This document shows positions 1 to 9,551 of a stretch of DNA of 64,000 nucleotides, one piece after another. The position numbers were made by a program, and so were the translations under genes. The stretch lies in assembly GCA_003222155.1 (NCBI GenBank), contig QHUU01000053.1, positions 1 to 64,000 of the forward strand, given 5' to 3'. How positions within the stretch are numbered: position 1 is the stretch's first letter; each line of letters starts with the position of its first letter. The stretch is from Gemmatimonadota bacterium (GTDB lineage: Bacteria; Gemmatimonadota; Gemmatimonadetes; Gemmatimonadales; GWC2-71-9). Under the pieces are notes generated by a model that was not told the DNA's origin, did no database searches, and worked only from the letters and a program-made list of their open reading frames with translations.

Positions 1-57
1 AGCCGGGCGTCGGCCACGGAAGTGCTCTGCTACGGCACGGCGGTGGTACTCGAGTGA
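1..57 (+). CDS. C-terminal fragment of an unidentified upstream gene
   Basis: An open frame enters from the left edge and stops with TGA at 55-57, overlapping the GTG start of the next gene by 4 nt. The 18 visible codons (ending GTAVVLE) almost all end in G or C, as in the real genes here. The fragment is too short to assign a family. The overlap suggests it is co-transcribed with the NADH dehydrogenase that follows. Confidence 0.4.
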   Translation, partial: SRASATEVLCYGTAVVLE

Positions 58-1391
58 GCGTCCGGGCGAGCGCGACATCCGTGGCCGCGCCGGCCGATGG
101 AGCGCCGGCACCGCGCGTTCCGGCGCCCGCCGCCGGTTCCGCGGGGCGAACCCGACCGACCGTGGTGATCGTCGGCGCCGGCTTCGGCGGGCTGCGGGCG
201 GCGCGTGCGCTGGGCGACGCGCCCGTCGACGTGGTGCTGGTGGATCGTCACAACTACCACTTGTTCCAGCCGCTGCTCTATCAGGTCGCCACCGCCGGCC
301 TCGAGCCCGAGCAGATCGCGCGGCCCGTACGCGCGGTGCTCCGCCGCCAGCGCAACTTCGAGTTCCGTATGACCGAGGTGACGGGCCTCGACCCGAATGG
401 GAAGCGCGTCGTCACCACCGATGGTGCGATCGCCTACGACTATCTCATCCTCGCCGTGGGCGGCGAAACGAACTACTTCGGGCTCGACGGCGTCGTGCGG
501 CACGGGTTCGGCCTGAAGGACATTCCCGAAGCCATCCGCATCCGCAACCATGTCCTGCACGCCTTCGAGCGGGCGATGCTCGAGCCCGACCCCGAGCGTC
601 GCCGCGCCTGGCTGACGTTCGTCGTGGTGGGCGGCGGGCCGACCGGCGTCGAGATGGCGGGTGCGCTCTCGGAGCTGATCCGGCTGGTGCTGGTGAAGGA
701 CTACCCGCGCCTCAACGTGAAAGACGTGCGCGTGCTGCTGCTCGAGGCGACGGACCGTCTGCTCGGGCCCATGCCGCCACGCCTGCGTGAGGCCGCGGCC
801 GAGACCCTGTGGCGCAAGAAGCACGTCGAGGTGCGCTTCGGGGCGACGGTCGCCGACTACGACGGCGAGCGGGTGCTGCTGAAGAGCGGGGAAGTGATCC
901 CGGCGCGCAGCCTGATCTGGGCGGCGGGCGTCCAGGCGGTGTCCCTCACGGCGCGGCTCGGGCTCCCCACGGTGCGGCAGGGACGCGTGCCCGTCGCGCC
1001 GACGCTCGAGGTGCCGGAGCATCCCGACATCTACGTCATCGGCGACGCCGCCTATCTCGAAGTCAACGGGGCGCCCCTGCCGATGATGGCCCCGGTCGCC
1101 ATCCAGATGGCTCGGACCGCAGCCGCCAACATCCGCCGTCGGCTCGCCGGACAGCCGCCCGCGACTTTCGATTACCACGACCCGGGCTCGCTCGCTACCA
1201 TCGGCCGTAACGCCGCCGTGGCCTACATCCGCGGCATCGCGTTCACCGGCTTCCCGGCCTGGGTGGTGTGGCTGGTGGTGCACATCATCCAGCTGATCGG
1301 GTTCCGCAACAAGCTGTTCGTGCTCTTGAACTGGGCGTGGGACTATTTCTTCTACGAGCGCGCCGCGCGGCTGATCACGTCGATGGACTGA
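54..1391 (+). CDS. ndh: Type II NADH:quinone oxidoreductase (NDH-2 family flavoprotein)
   Basis: Single-subunit, non-proton-pumping NADH dehydrogenase that passes electrons from NADH through FAD to the membrane quinone. A first Rossmann motif GAGFGG (about residues 41-46) binds FAD, and a second, GGGPTGVE (about 191-198), binds NADH. The IGDAA motif near residue 325 is the conserved FAD-contacting C-terminal motif. The last 45 residues contain a hydrophobic stretch (about 402-422) followed by an aromatic, basic tail, typical of the membrane anchor of this family. The first 35 residues are an Ala/Pro-rich extension of no known role. The GTG start is chosen for its 4-nt overlap with the upstream frame, but a start nearer residue 36 is possible. 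The organism also encodes complex I, so it has a coupled and an uncoupled NADH entry. Confidence 0.88.
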   Translation: MSVRASATSVAAPADGAPAPRVPAPAAGSAGRTRPTVVIVGAGFGGLRAARALGDAPVDVVLVDRHNYHLFQPLLYQVATAGLEPEQIARPVRAVLRRQRNFEFRMTEVTGLDPNGKRVVTTDGAIAYDYLILAVGGETNYFGLDGVVRHGFGLKDIPEAIRIRNHVLHAFERAMLEPDPERRRAWLTFVVVGGGPTGVEMAGALSELIRLVLVKDYPRLNVKDVRVLLLEATDRLLGPMPPRLREAAAETLWRKKHVEVRFGATVADYDGERVLLKSGEVIPARSLIWAAGVQAVSLTARLGLPTVRQGRVPVAPTLEVPEHPDIYVIGDAAYLEVNGAPLPMMAPVAIQMARTAAANIRRRLAGQPPATFDYHDPGSLATIGRNAAVAYIRGIAFTGFPAWVVWLVVHIIQLIGFRNKLFVLLNWAWDYFFYERAARLITSMD

Positions 1392-1664
1392 TCATCGGGG
1401 CGTCCAACGGGGTACGGTGGGTCGCTGCCGAGTCCGCGCGCGCGCCGTGCGCACCCGACGCACCACGCCGTTCCAGCCGCACTCGAGGCACCAGCGCCGC
1501 TGCAGCACCGGAACCAACCGATCGAGCACGCGGTTGCGGATGGCCACCATCTCGAGGTTGCAGTGGGGACACAGCGCGCCCTGCGGCAGCAGCAAGTAAA
1601 CGACTGCGGTCACGATCGCGACTCGCAACAGCACGGTCACGAGCAGCACGACCACCACCAGCAT
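1392..1664 (-). CDS. Small membrane protein with a four-cysteine zinc ribbon
   Basis: A 90-residue protein with an N-terminal hydrophobic helix (about residues 2-26), then CPHC at about 32-35 and CLEC at about 59-62, which together form a probable zinc ribbon, and a basic tail. No specific family is recognised. It lies 36 nt downstream of the hybrid histidine kinase on the same strand, but its ATG is preceded at 5 nt by TATCAT (1670-1675), a possible -10 element for its own leaderless transcript. Its 3' end abuts the convergent NADH dehydrogenase gene. Confidence 0.55.
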   Translation of the reverse strand: MLVVVVLLVTVLLRVAIVTAVVYLLLPQGALCPHCNLEMVAIRNRVLDRLVPVLQRRWCLECGWNGVVRRVRTARARTRQRPTVPRWTPR

Positions 1665-1669
1665 GCTCT

Positions 1670-1675
1670 ATGATA
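1670..1675 (-). promoter_or_regulatory. Candidate -10 element, 5 nt before the zinc-ribbon gene
   Basis: Reads TATCAT on the minus strand, 5 nt before the ATG at 1664, so transcription would begin at or beside the start codon. No convincing -35 is seen. Confidence 0.35.
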
Positions 1676-1700
1676 GCGCGGGCCTCGCGGTCCGGCCATC

Positions 1701-3692
1701 CTAACCGCCCGACGCCTTCCGCTCCCGCACGAACGCCGCGATGCGACGCTCCAGCTCCGCCAGCTCGACCGGCTTGACCAGCACGCGCTCCCGGGGGACC
1801 GGCGTATTGCCCGGCTCCGCGAGCTGGGATACGTCCCCCGACAGAAACAACACCCGCGCGGCGAGCTCGGGCCGCTCCTGCTCGAGCTCCGCGTACAGTT
1901 CGATCCCGCCCATGCGGGGCATCCGCAGGTCGACCAGGATCACGTCCGGGGCCCGGGCGCGCAGCCGGCCGAGCCCATCCACGCCGTCCGCCGCCTCTTC
2001 CACCTCCGCCCCACGCCGCGTCAGGAAGCGCGCCATCGGACGCCGCACGCCTTCTTCGTCTTCGACGATCAACACATGCACACCCGCCAACGTGGCTCCC
2101 GCCGGGCTGCGACCGCCCGGCGGCGTGCCGTCGGCGCGTCCCGCGGCGACGGCCGGCTCCACCACGGGGGCGGGTGCCGTGGCCGCCGCAGGCGGGGCGG
2201 GTGGCGCCGGGGCGAGCGGAAGCGAGAGGGAGAAGCGGGCCCCGCCGCCGGGAGGGGACACGAGCACGAGGTCGCCCCCGGCTTCCCGGGCGATTTGTCG
2301 TGAGATGTACAGCCCCAGTCCGGTGCCGCGGTGGCCCTTGGTGGTCGCGAACGGCCGGAACAGCCGGGGGGCGATTTCCGGCGGAACGCCTTCGCCGTTG
2401 TCCCCGACCGCCACATGTACGCTCGCGTCCGCCGCCCACGTGTCCACGGTGAGTTGACGCGGGGGCTTGACCCGGCGCAGCGCATCGATCGCGTTGGCCA
2501 GGAGGTTCACGAGGACCTGCTCGAGCTTGATGGCGTCGCCTTCCACCGCCGGCAGATTGGGGTCGAGTCGCCCGCCCACGGTGATCTCGTCGACGCCGAA
2601 GCGGTACGACACGAGATCGAGCGCGCCGCGCACGACATCGTTCAGATTGACGAGCGTCACCTCCCGTTCGGTGACGCGCACGAACCGCAAGAGGCCGCGC
2701 AGCAGCTTGGCGGCGCGCCGCGCCTGGCGGAGGATCTGAGACATCTCGCTCCGCGGCTCGTCGCCGAGGCCCGGATCCGCGAGTCGGTTCTCGGCGTGCG
2801 CGGCGATCGCCATCAGGGGGTTGTTCACCTCATGGGCGACTCCGGCGAGCAGCTCACCCGCGGCCGCGAAACGGCCCTGCTCCTCGGCGCGGTCCCGCAG
2901 CACATGGGTCATGGCGTTGAAGTGCACGGCAAGCCGCCCCAGCTCGTCGGCGCCCCCGGTCGGCACTTGAACGGTGAGGTCTCCGTCGGCCACCTGCGCC
3001 AGCCCACCCTCGAGCTCGCGCAGCGGGCGCCACACACGGCGCCGCATCACGGCGACGAGCGCGAGGACCAGCGCGACACCACTCACGAGCCATACCACCG
3101 TGTCACGGCGCACACCGCTCGCGGCGGCCCGCAACGCCCGCTGTCGCTCGATCAGGTAGACCCGGGCGACGCGATTGCCGTCGATGCGGCGCTCCTGAGC
3201 GACCTCGACGAGTCGATCGATGGCGACCAGCCGGGCCGCGACGTCCGCGCGCCGACCCTGCTCGAGCCGGGCGACGGTTTCCGCGAGGGCGCCGCCGAGA
3301 CTCGAGAGGGCATCGTCGATGCGCGTGAGCTCCAACTGCAGGGTCGGCGGCATCAATGCATCCGGCGGCGTGTGGAGAGGCTCGCGCCCGGCCACGAGCA
3401 AGCGACGCGCGAGCGCCAGCGAATCGACGCGCGGGGAGGCCGCGCGGGCGAGCGCGTGCACGATGCGGACGGTCTGATGAAGCGCGCTGTCCCGCCGCAT
3501 CAGCTGAGCATTCAAGGCGGTGGTAGCCTCGGTCGCGGCGCCGAGGGCGAGCGCGGGGCGACTCACGCGGAACAGGAGGTAGAGGGGCAGGGCGCCCGCG
3601 TACACCCCGGCGCTGAGGGCGACCAGCAGCAGCGTCATCCTCAGACTGACCGTGCGCCCGGGGGGCGGTGGTGCCAGCCGGCGTGGCGTCAC
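1701..3692 (-). CDS. Hybrid sensor histidine kinase with C-terminal receiver domain
   Basis: Membrane two-component sensor of about 663 residues. In order: an N-terminal transmembrane helix (about 20-42), a helical extracytoplasmic region, a second transmembrane helix (about 198-217), a HAMP domain, an HisKA domain with AHEVNNP (phospho-acceptor His about 287), an HATPase_c domain with the N box (NLLANAIDAL) and G boxes (DNGEGV, GTGLGL), an Ala/Pro-rich linker, and a receiver domain with phospho-acceptor Asp in VDLRMP (about 588). There is no DNA-binding output domain, so it probably signals through the receiver to a partner elsewhere. The frame is open to 3770. GTG at 3692 is preferred because it gives a short basic leader before the first helix and lies downstream of a -10-like TATGTT; ATG at 3638 is the other option. 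Confidence 0.85.
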   Translation of the reverse strand: MTPRRLAPPPPGRTVSLRMTLLLVALSAGVYAGALPLYLLFRVSRPALALGAATEATTALNAQLMRRDSALHQTVRIVHALARAASPRVDSLALARRLLVAGREPLHTPPDALMPPTLQLELTRIDDALSSLGGALAETVARLEQGRRADVAARLVAIDRLVEVAQERRIDGNRVARVYLIERQRALRAAASGVRRDTVVWLVSGVALVLALVAVMRRRVWRPLRELEGGLAQVADGDLTVQVPTGGADELGRLAVHFNAMTHVLRDRAEEQGRFAAAGELLAGVAHEVNNPLMAIAAHAENRLADPGLGDEPRSEMSQILRQARRAAKLLRGLLRFVRVTEREVTLVNLNDVVRGALDLVSYRFGVDEITVGGRLDPNLPAVEGDAIKLEQVLVNLLANAIDALRRVKPPRQLTVDTWAADASVHVAVGDNGEGVPPEIAPRLFRPFATTKGHRGTGLGLYISRQIAREAGGDLVLVSPPGGGARFSLSLPLAPAPPAPPAAATAPAPVVEPAVAAGRADGTPPGGRSPAGATLAGVHVLIVEDEEGVRRPMARFLTRRGAEVEEAADGVDGLGRLRARAPDVILVDLRMPRMGGIELYAELEQERPELAARVLFLSGDVSQLAEPGNTPVPRERVLVKPVELAELERRIAAFVRERKASGG

Positions 3693-3728
3693 GGAGCGGG
3701 TCGCGCGAGGAGCGGTACCGTAGCGGCT

Positions 3729-3734
3729 AACATA
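3729..3734 (-). promoter_or_regulatory. Candidate -10 element for the hybrid histidine kinase
   Basis: TATGTT on the minus strand, 36 nt before the GTG at 3692. The -35 position is GC-rich and not recognisable. It is used here as weak support for starting the kinase downstream of this point. Confidence 0.25.
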
Positions 3735-3784
3735 ACGCCCCGACTGGCGGCGCCGCGCGGGGGCGCCCACATTTGCTGATCATC

Positions 3785-4207
3785 ATGGCTGACACGGGCG
3801 ACCGGATGAGGATCGTGATCGGGTATGCGTTGTGGGCGACGCTGTGCGCCGCCGTGGCGGGGGCCGCCGTGTCCCTCGTCCACACGTGGTTCTTCAGCTA
3901 TCACGCGGGCCGCGCCGGCTTCTGGAGCACCCTGCTCGAGGACTTCGCCACCACGCTGGTGATCGCGGCGGGGCAGGGCGCCGTCGCCCTGGTGGGCGGG
4001 AGCGTCCTGGCGCGCCTGGGGCGAGCGCTCCATGCCACCGTACTGCTCGGCCTGATCGTCGGCGTGTTCGATTTCGTGATGAACTTCCTGCAGATGGCGG
4101 TCCCACGAACCGAGCTCGGCTGGGTGCCGGACCTGGTCATTCTCGCCGCCGCAGTACTCGTGATCACCGTGCTGGGGTCGCGCGCCGCCGCCCGGACGCC
4201 CCTATAG
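3785..4207 (+). CDS. Small four-helix integral membrane protein, function unknown
   Basis: About 140 residues, nearly all hydrophobic, with four predicted transmembrane segments (about residues 7-27, 43-66, 76-96 and 109-130) and short charged loops. No family is recognised. ATG at 3785 (MADTGDR) is preferred over the in-frame TTG at 3773. It is divergent from the histidine kinase with a short shared upstream region, so a functional link is possible but unproven. Its 3' end overlaps the convergent dcd gene by 6 nt. Confidence 0.6.
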   Translation: MADTGDRMRIVIGYALWATLCAAVAGAAVSLVHTWFFSYHAGRAGFWSTLLEDFATTLVIAAGQGAVALVGGSVLARLGRALHATVLLGLIVGVFDFVMNFLQMAVPRTELGWVPDLVILAAAVLVITVLGSRAAARTPL

Positions 4208-4762
4208 CTTCGGCAGCGTTATGCCGCGCTGCGCCTGATATTTCCCCTTCTTGTCCTTGTAGCTGACTTCACACTCGTCTCCCTCATCGGCCGTGAAGAA
4301 CAGCACCTGGGCGATGCCCTCGTTCGCGTAGATGCGGGCCGGGAGCGGTGTGGTGTTCGAGATCTCGAGCGTCACGTAGCCTTCCCACTCCGGCTCGAAC
4401 GGCGTGACGTTCGTGATGATGCCACAGCGGGCGTAGGTGCTCTTGCCCACGCAGATCGTCAGCACGTTGCGCGGAATGCGGAAGTACTCGACCGAGCGCG
4501 CCAGGGCGAACGAGTTGGGCGGCACGATGCACACGCTGCCGGTGAACTCGACGAACGATTTCGGATCGAAGCTCTTGGGATCGACGACCGCCGAGAGCGC
4601 GTTGGTGAAGATCTTGAACTCGGGCGCCACCCGCATGTCGTAGCCGTAGGAGGAGACGCCGTACGAGATGACGCCGGCGCGCGCCTGGTTTTCGGCGAAC
4701 GGCTCGATCATGGCATGTTCGGTCGCCATGCGCCGGATCCAGCGGTCGGACTTGATGGACAT
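4202..4762 (-). CDS. dcd: dCTP deaminase
   Basis: Converts dCTP to dUTP in the pyrimidine route to dTTP, as a cytosolic homotrimer. The 186-residue product is near the family length. It carries the signature SSYGYD, then [17 protein letters not shown] (phosphate and deaminase-site region), TPFEPEWEG with the catalytic-type Glu, and the usual C-terminal end ITLPKL. The family start sequence MSIKSDRWI fixes the start at 4762, although the frame runs open further upstream. A -10-like TATATT sits 8 nt before this ATG, giving a nearly leaderless transcript. It is divergent from nuoA. Confidence 0.93.
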   Translation of the reverse strand: MSIKSDRWIRRMATEHAMIEPFAENQARAGVISYGVSSYGYDMRVAPEFKIFTNALSAVVDPKSFDPKSFVEFTGSVCIVPPNSFALARSVEYFRIPRNVLTICVGKSTYARCGIITNVTPFEPEWEGYVTLEISNTTPLPARIYANEGIAQVLFFTADEGDECEVSYKDKKGKYQAQRGITLPKL

Positions 4763-4770
4763 GGGCCGCC

Positions 4771-4776
4771 AATATA
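4771..4776 (-). promoter_or_regulatory. -10 element of dcd, 8 nt before the ATG
   Basis: Reads TATATT on the minus strand and matches the -10 consensus closely. It is separated from the dcd ATG by only 8 nt, so the transcript would start about 1-3 nt before the coding sequence. The -35 is not recognisable. Confidence 0.45.
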
Positions 4777-4810
4777 TCGGTGGCACCGACACTTACGCCA
4801 CTCGATTCGG

Positions 4811-4839
4811 TTGACAACCCTGGCACGGGCGAATACGTT
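4811..4839 (+). promoter_or_regulatory. Sigma70-type promoter of the nuo operon
   Basis: TTGACA (4811-4816), a 17-nt spacer and TACGTT (4834-4839): a perfect -35 with optimal spacing and a fair -10. It predicts a start near 4846 and a leader of about 26 nt before nuoA. The leader contains the short inverted repeat GTGAA/TTCAC around an A/T-rich centre (4851-4864), a possible operator or weak hairpin. Confidence 0.65.
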
Positions 4840-4871
4840 TCGGCGAGGCAAGTGAATTTTTTCACGAACTC

Positions 4872-5252
4872 ATGAACCAGCCCTATCTCTCCTTCCTCCT
4901 GCTGCTCGGCTTCGTCGCGTTCAACGCCGTCCTGTTGATCGGGCTCTCGCACCTGCTCGCCCCCCGCAAGCCCACGGCCCTGAAGGACAGTCCGTACGAG
5001 AGCGGCATGCCGCCGCTCGGCAACGCGCACGAGCGCTTCTCGGTCAAGTTCTACCTGGTCGCGATGCTGTTCATCATCTTCGACATCGAGACCGTGTTCC
5101 TCATTCCCTGGGGAACGATCTACCTGAACGGCGCGGGCGTCGCGGGCGGCCCGAGCACCGGCTTCCTCCTGGCGGAGATGCTGGTCTTCATGCTGATTCT
5201 CGCCGTCGGGTACGTGTACGTATGGAAGCGCGGCGCGTTACAATGGGATTGA
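4872..5252 (+). CDS. nuoA: NADH-quinone oxidoreductase subunit A
   Basis: First gene of the 14-gene complex I operon. NuoA is a three-helix membrane subunit that helps form the quinone-binding region at the junction of the arms. The 126-residue product shows transmembrane segments at about 7-27, 62-85 and 98-118, and the conserved loop YESGMPPLG around residues 43-51, with the FDIET motif near 75. It lies behind the TTGACA-N17-TACGTT promoter. nuoB follows after 4 nt. Confidence 0.95.
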   Translation: MNQPYLSFLLLLGFVAFNAVLLIGLSHLLAPRKPTALKDSPYESGMPPLGNAHERFSVKFYLVAMLFIIFDIETVFLIPWGTIYLNGAGVAGGPSTGFLLAEMLVFMLILAVGYVYVWKRGALQWD

Positions 5253-5256
5253 GGGC

Positions 5257-5877
5257 ATGAAGCACGTCATCGAAACGAAAACGGTATCCGGGCAGAGCCC
5301 GAATTACCTGCTCGCCAAGTTCCAGGATCTCGTGGACTGGGCCGTGAACTCCTCGCGTGCCAACTCGCTCTGGCCCATGCCCTTCGGCACGGCATGCTGT
5401 GCCATCGAGTTCATGGCCACCGCCGCGAGCCGCTACGACTTCGCCCGCTTCGGCATGGAGCGCCAGGCGTTCTCGCCGCGCCAGGCGGACGTGTTGATCT
5501 GCGCCGGCCGGCTGCCGTTCAAGCTCGCGCCGGTGATCCGTCGCATCTACGACCAGATGCCGCAGCCCAAGTGGGTGATCTCGATGGGGGCCTGCGCTTC
5601 CACCGGAGGCATCTTCGACAACTATGCGATGGTGCAGGGGATCGATACCATCGTCCCGGTGGACGTGTACGTTCCCGGCTGCCCGCCGCGCCCGGAGGGA
5701 CTGTTGTACGGGGTGCTGCTCCTGCACAAGAAGATCAAGGGTGAATCGCTGTTCGATCACGTGCCGCGCCGCGAGGAGCAGCCGCTCGACGACCGCGGCT
5801 TGCGACTCCCCCCGGGCGAGATCGACGAGATCTCGGAGCCGTTCGGGAACTCCGTCCACCAGTTCCGCTCGGCGTGA
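5257..5877 (+). CDS. nuoB: NADH-quinone oxidoreductase subunit B
   Basis: Carries iron-sulfur cluster N2, the last electron carrier before quinone, in the peripheral arm. Ligand motifs are visible: the adjacent cysteines in FGTACCAIE (about residues 46-54), the Cys in GACASTGG (about 112-119) and the Cys in VPGCPPRPE (about 142-150). The 206-residue length includes a C-terminal extension of about 25-30 residues beyond the conserved core. The stop overlaps the GTG start of nuoC by 4 nt, indicating translational coupling. Confidence 0.95.
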   Translation: MKHVIETKTVSGQSPNYLLAKFQDLVDWAVNSSRANSLWPMPFGTACCAIEFMATAASRYDFARFGMERQAFSPRQADVLICAGRLPFKLAPVIRRIYDQMPQPKWVISMGACASTGGIFDNYAMVQGIDTIVPVDVYVPGCPPRPEGLLYGVLLLHKKIKGESLFDHVPRREEQPLDDRGLRLPPGEIDEISEPFGNSVHQFRSA

Positions 5878-6491
5878 ACCCTTCCGTCGACGCGCTGCGG
5901 GCGACGTTCGGCACCGCGATCGGCCGCGCGCTCGAGTCGTGCGGCGATACGATCGTCTACGTCGCGCGCGACGCGCTGCTGGACGTGATGGCCTGGCTGC
6001 GCGACACACCCGAGCAGGCCTACGATTACCTGGTGGACGTCACCGCGGTCGAGTATCGCGACCGGGAGCGACCGCTCGAGGTGGTGTACGGCCTGCGCTC
6101 GCTGGCGCGCCGCGCCGACCTCCGCGTCAAGGTGGAGCTCGATCCGCAGGGCGACCTCACGGTGAACTCGGTGGTCCCGGTGTGGCGCGGCGCCGACTGG
6201 CTCGAGCGGGAGGCGTACGACATGTTCGGCATCACCTTCCAGGGGCACCCCGACCTGCGCCGCATCCTCATGTGGGAGACGTACACCGAGGGCTTCCCGC
6301 TGCGCAAAGACTTCCCGCTGCGCGGCCGGTTTAGCCGCGCGGAGCAGGTCCGCCAGGCGTTGGCCGCCCACCCCGAGGCGCACTACTCGATGGAAGAGCT
6401 GTCCATCGCCGAAGCGTACGAGGAGCTCCCCGCGGACATGAAGGAGCGGCTGCGCCGCGGCGAGCACGGCAAGCTCCCCGACTCGGAATGA
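5874..6491 (+). CDS. nuoC: NADH-quinone oxidoreductase subunit C
   Basis: Cofactor-free 30-kDa-type subunit of the peripheral arm that packs against NuoD. The 205-residue protein shows the family signature [12 protein letters not shown] (about residues 106-117), followed by [12 protein letters not shown]. It starts at a GTG overlapping nuoB by 4 nt and ends overlapping the nuoD ATG by 4 nt. C and D are separate genes here, unlike the fused nuoCD of enterobacteria. Confidence 0.94.
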   Translation: MNPSVDALRATFGTAIGRALESCGDTIVYVARDALLDVMAWLRDTPEQAYDYLVDVTAVEYRDRERPLEVVYGLRSLARRADLRVKVELDPQGDLTVNSVVPVWRGADWLEREAYDMFGITFQGHPDLRRILMWETYTEGFPLRKDFPLRGRFSRAEQVRQALAAHPEAHYSMEELSIAEAYEELPADMKERLRRGEHGKLPDSE

Positions 6492-7753
6492 GCAAACGCA
6501 CGGTCGAGCTCGAACTCGCGACGCCGGGCGTAGATGCCCGCGGTGAGCCGCTGCGGGTGCCGCTCGGCGTGGCCGAGCCCGACCTCGGCACCGAGCACAT
6601 GCTCATCAACATCGGGCCGCAGCATCCCGCCACGCATGGCGTGCTGCGGCTCGTGGTCGAGCTGGATGGCGAGACCGTGGTCCGGGTGATCCCGCACCTG
6701 GGGTACCTCCACTCCGGCTTCGAAAAGCTGGGCGAGTATCGGCACTACAACCAGATCATCCCGCTCACCGACCGCACGGACTACCTGTCCCCCATGGCCA
6801 ACAACGTCGGCTTCGCGCTGGCGGCGGAAAAGCTCATGGGGATCACGATCACGCCGCGCTGCACCGTGTTGCGCGTGATCGCGTGCGAGATGAGCCGGAT
6901 CATCTCTCACATGGTGTGGCTCGGCACCACGTCGATCGACCTGGGGGCGTTCACGCCGTTCCTGTGGGCGTTCCAGGAGCGCGAGCGGATCTACAATCTC
7001 CAGGAGATGTGGACGGGCGCCCGGCTCACCACCAGCGTGACGCGCGTGGGCGGCATGATGGCAGACGTGCCCGACGACTTCGTCGCGGGGCTGCGCCACT
7101 TCACCCGGACGTTCCCCAAGACGCTGAGCGAGATCGACCGCGTCCTGACGCGCAACGCCGTGTGGGTCGGTCGCACCCAGGGGGTCGGCGTGCTCACGGC
7201 CGCCGAGGCGATCAACCACTCGCTCTCGGGCCCGATGCTGCGCGCGAGCGGCGTAGCCTACGACGTGCGCAAGGACAAGCCCTACCTGGACTACGAGACC
7301 TATGATTTCGACGTCGTGGTGGGCGAGCACGGCGACGTGTACGACCGCTACCTCGTGCGTCTCGAGGAATGCTCCCAGGCGAACCGCATCCTCCAACAGG
7401 CGCTCGATCGGCTGCCCGACGGCCCGGTCAACATCGCCGACCCGCGCGTGATCCTGCCCCCGAAGTCGCGGGCGATGAACGACATGGAGGCGATGATCTA
7501 CCACTTCAAGCAGGTCATGGAAGGCGTGAAAGCCCCCGTGGGCGAGGCCTACGTGGGGATCGAAAACCCCAAGGGCGAGCTCGGCACCTACCTGGTGTCG
7601 GACGGTACGGCGAAACCGGTGCGCTGGCGCATTCGGCCCCCCTCGTTCATCAACCTCTCGGCCCTGCCGCGGATGGCGGCGGGGCACCTGTTGAGCGACC
7701 TGATCGCGATCAACGCCTCGGTGGACATCGTGATGGGCGAGGTGGATCGATGA
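6488..7753 (+). CDS. nuoD: NADH-quinone oxidoreductase subunit D
   Basis: 49-kDa-type subunit that forms the quinone site with NuoB. The 421-residue protein has [12 protein letters not shown] (about residues 39-50, including the His thought to contact the quinone head), [11 protein letters not shown], and the conserved C-terminal RPPSFINL and DIVMGEVDR. The N-terminal 35 residues are a poorly conserved leader. It overlaps nuoC and nuoE by 4 nt each. Confidence 0.95.
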   Translation: MSKRTVELELATPGVDARGEPLRVPLGVAEPDLGTEHMLINIGPQHPATHGVLRLVVELDGETVVRVIPHLGYLHSGFEKLGEYRHYNQIIPLTDRTDYLSPMANNVGFALAAEKLMGITITPRCTVLRVIACEMSRIISHMVWLGTTSIDLGAFTPFLWAFQERERIYNLQEMWTGARLTTSVTRVGGMMADVPDDFVAGLRHFTRTFPKTLSEIDRVLTRNAVWVGRTQGVGVLTAAEAINHSLSGPMLRASGVAYDVRKDKPYLDYETYDFDVVVGEHGDVYDRYLVRLEECSQANRILQQALDRLPDGPVNIADPRVILPPKSRAMNDMEAMIYHFKQVMEGVKAPVGEAYVGIENPKGELGTYLVSDGTAKPVRWRIRPPSFINLSALPRMAAGHLLSDLIAINASVDIVMGEVDR

Positions 7754-8271
7754 GCGTCGGCGCGCATCCGTCGCAACCGCCGGGCACGGAGCAGTATCAG
7801 CCCGTCTTCACCGATCAGATGCTCGAGCAGCTCAACGAAATCCTGGCGCGCTACCCCACCAGGCAGGCGGCACTCTTGCCGGCGCTGTGGCTGGTGCAGC
7901 GGGCGCGCGGCTGGATCTCGGACCGCAACATGGCGGAAGTCGCCGAGGTGCTGGGGCTGACGCCCGCCTACGTCAAGGGCGTGGTCACGTTCTACACCAT
8001 GTACCACCAGCACCCCGTCGGACGGCACTTCGTCCAGGTGTGCACCACGTCGCCCTGCAACATCTGCGGCGCCGAGGCGGTGGTGCAGGCGCTGCTCGAG
8101 ACGACCGGCGCCAAGGAGCTCGGTGCCACGAGCCCGGACGGCAAGTGGACGGTGATCGAGGTGGAGTGCCTCGGCGCCTGCGGGTTCGCGACGCCCGTGC
8201 TGGTGGACGACGACTTCATCGAATCCGTCACCCCGGAGAAGGTCCCGGAGCTGGTGAGGAAGTACAAGTAA
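7750..8271 (+). CDS. nuoE: NADH-quinone oxidoreductase subunit E
   Basis: 24-kDa-type subunit holding the off-path 2Fe-2S cluster N1a in the NADH dehydrogenase module. The 173-residue product has a four-helix N-terminal part and a thioredoxin-like C-terminal part with ligands in CTTSPC (about 97-102) and CLGAC (about 139-143), matching Cx4C and Cx3C spacing. The ATG overlaps the nuoD stop. The open frame extends upstream inside nuoD, but the family start is here. The stop shares one base with the nuoF ATG (TAATG). Confidence 0.94.
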   Translation: MSVGAHPSQPPGTEQYQPVFTDQMLEQLNEILARYPTRQAALLPALWLVQRARGWISDRNMAEVAEVLGLTPAYVKGVVTFYTMYHQHPVGRHFVQVCTTSPCNICGAEAVVQALLETTGAKELGATSPDGKWTVIEVECLGACGFATPVLVDDDFIESVTPEKVPELVRKYK

Positions 8272-9551
8272 TGGGCTACCCCCACAAGCCTCATCCCAAG
8301 GAGACGGTGCTCCTCTCCCGCTACTTCGGCGAGGCGGACGCGCGCACCTACAAGGGGTGGGTGAAGCGCGGGGGGTACGCCGCGCTCGAGCAGGCGCGCG
8401 CGATGGAGCCCGCGCGGGTCGTCGACATCGTGAAGGAGTCGGGGCTGCGCGGGCGCGGGGGCGCGGGCTTCCCTACCGGGTTGAAGTGGTCGTTCATGCC
8501 CAAGGAGAAGAAGAAGCCTCACTACCTGTGCGTCAACGCGGACGAGTCCGAGCCGGGGACGTTCAAGGACCGCGAAATCATGCGGTGGACGCCGCACGCC
8601 CTGCTCGAGGGCACGGCCATCGCGGCGCACGCGATTCAGGCCGAGGTGGCCTACATCTACATCCGCGGCGAGTTCACCGAACCGCTGGCGATCATGGACA
8701 AGGCCCTCACCGACGCCCGGTCCGCCGGCGTGTTCGGCAACCTCAAGATCCATCTGCACCGCGGCGCCGGCGCCTACATCTGCGGTGAAGAGACGGCGCT
8801 GATGAACTCGATCGAGGGAAAGCGCGGTAACCCGCGGATCAAGCCGCCGTTTCCCGCGGCCGCCGGCGTATTCGGCATGCCCACCACGATCAACAACGTC
8901 GAGACCCTCGCCGCTGTGCCGCACATCCTCACCAAGGGCGCCGCCTGGTACAAGGGCCTGTCGCTCGCGTCGCCCAAGAGCACCGGCACGAAGCTCTTCT
9001 CGGTGTGCGGCCACGTGCAGCACCCGGCAAACTACGAAGTCACGATGGGCTTTCCGCTCAAGGACCTGGTGTACGAGCTGTGCGGCGGCATGCGCCCCGG
9101 CCGGACGCTCAAGGCGTGCATCCCCGGCGGCTCGTCGGTGCCGATTCTCGACCGGGCGGAGACCGAGAGCTGCCTGCTCGACTACGAAGGCGTGGTCGAG
9201 CGGGGCTCGATGCTCGGCTCGGGAGGCGTCATCGTGTTCGACGACTCGACCGACATGGTGTACCAGATCATGCGGCTGGCCCGCTTCTACGCCCACGAGT
9301 CGTGCGCGCAATGCACCCAGTGCCGCGAGGGCACGGCGTGGACCACCAAGATCCTCGAGCGCATCCTGGCGGGGCAGGGCAAGACGGCCGACCTGGATCT
9401 GCTGCTCGACCTCTCGGAGAACATGACGGGCAAGACGATCTGCGTGCTGTCGGACTCGTGCGCCGCGCCCGTCGTCTCCGGGATCAAGAAGTTCAGAAGC
9501 GAGTTCGAGGACTACATCGCAGGGCGACGCAAGCCGGTGATGGTGGCGTGA
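8271..9551 (+). CDS. nuoF: NADH-quinone oxidoreductase subunit F
   Basis: 51-kDa-type subunit with the NADH site, FMN and 4Fe-4S cluster N3. GRGGAGFPTG (about residues 61-70) is the FMN/NADH glycine-rich loop. GAGAYICGEET (about 165-175) follows, and the cluster ligands lie in ESCAQCTQCREG (about 343-354), with a further Cys in TICVLSDSCA. The family usually reads SCGQCTPCREG, so the Ala and Gln are mild substitutions that leave the cysteines intact. The 426-residue length is typical. The start follows from the TAATG overlap with nuoE. Confidence 0.95.
   Translation: MGYPHKPHPKETVLLSRYFGEADARTYKGWVKRGGYAALEQARAMEPARVVDIVKESGLRGRGGAGFPTGLKWSFMPKEKKKPHYLCVNADESEPGTFKDREIMRWTPHALLEGTAIAAHAIQAEVAYIYIRGEFTEPLAIMDKALTDARSAGVFGNLKIHLHRGAGAYICGEETALMNSIEGKRGNPRIKPPFPAAAGVFGMPTTINNVETLAAVPHILTKGAAWYKGLSLASPKSTGTKLFSVCGHVQHPANYEVTMGFPLKDLVYELCGGMRPGRTLKACIPGGSSVPILDRAETESCLLDYEGVVERGSMLGSGGVIVFDDSTDMVYQIMRLARFYAHESCAQCTQCREGTAWTTKILERILAGQGKTADLDLLLDLSENMTGKTICVLSDSCAAPVVSGIKKFRSEFEDYIAGRRKPVMVA

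Noticed and set aside
30..1283. A long minus-strand open frame opposite the NADH dehydrogenase
   Set aside because: Antisense shadow of a gene with clear FAD and NADH motifs; no recognisable domain.
4851..4864. GTGAATTTTTTCAC as a terminator
   Set aside because: Arms are only 5 bp and AT-rich, and it lies between a promoter and nuoA, so an operator or chance repeat is likelier.
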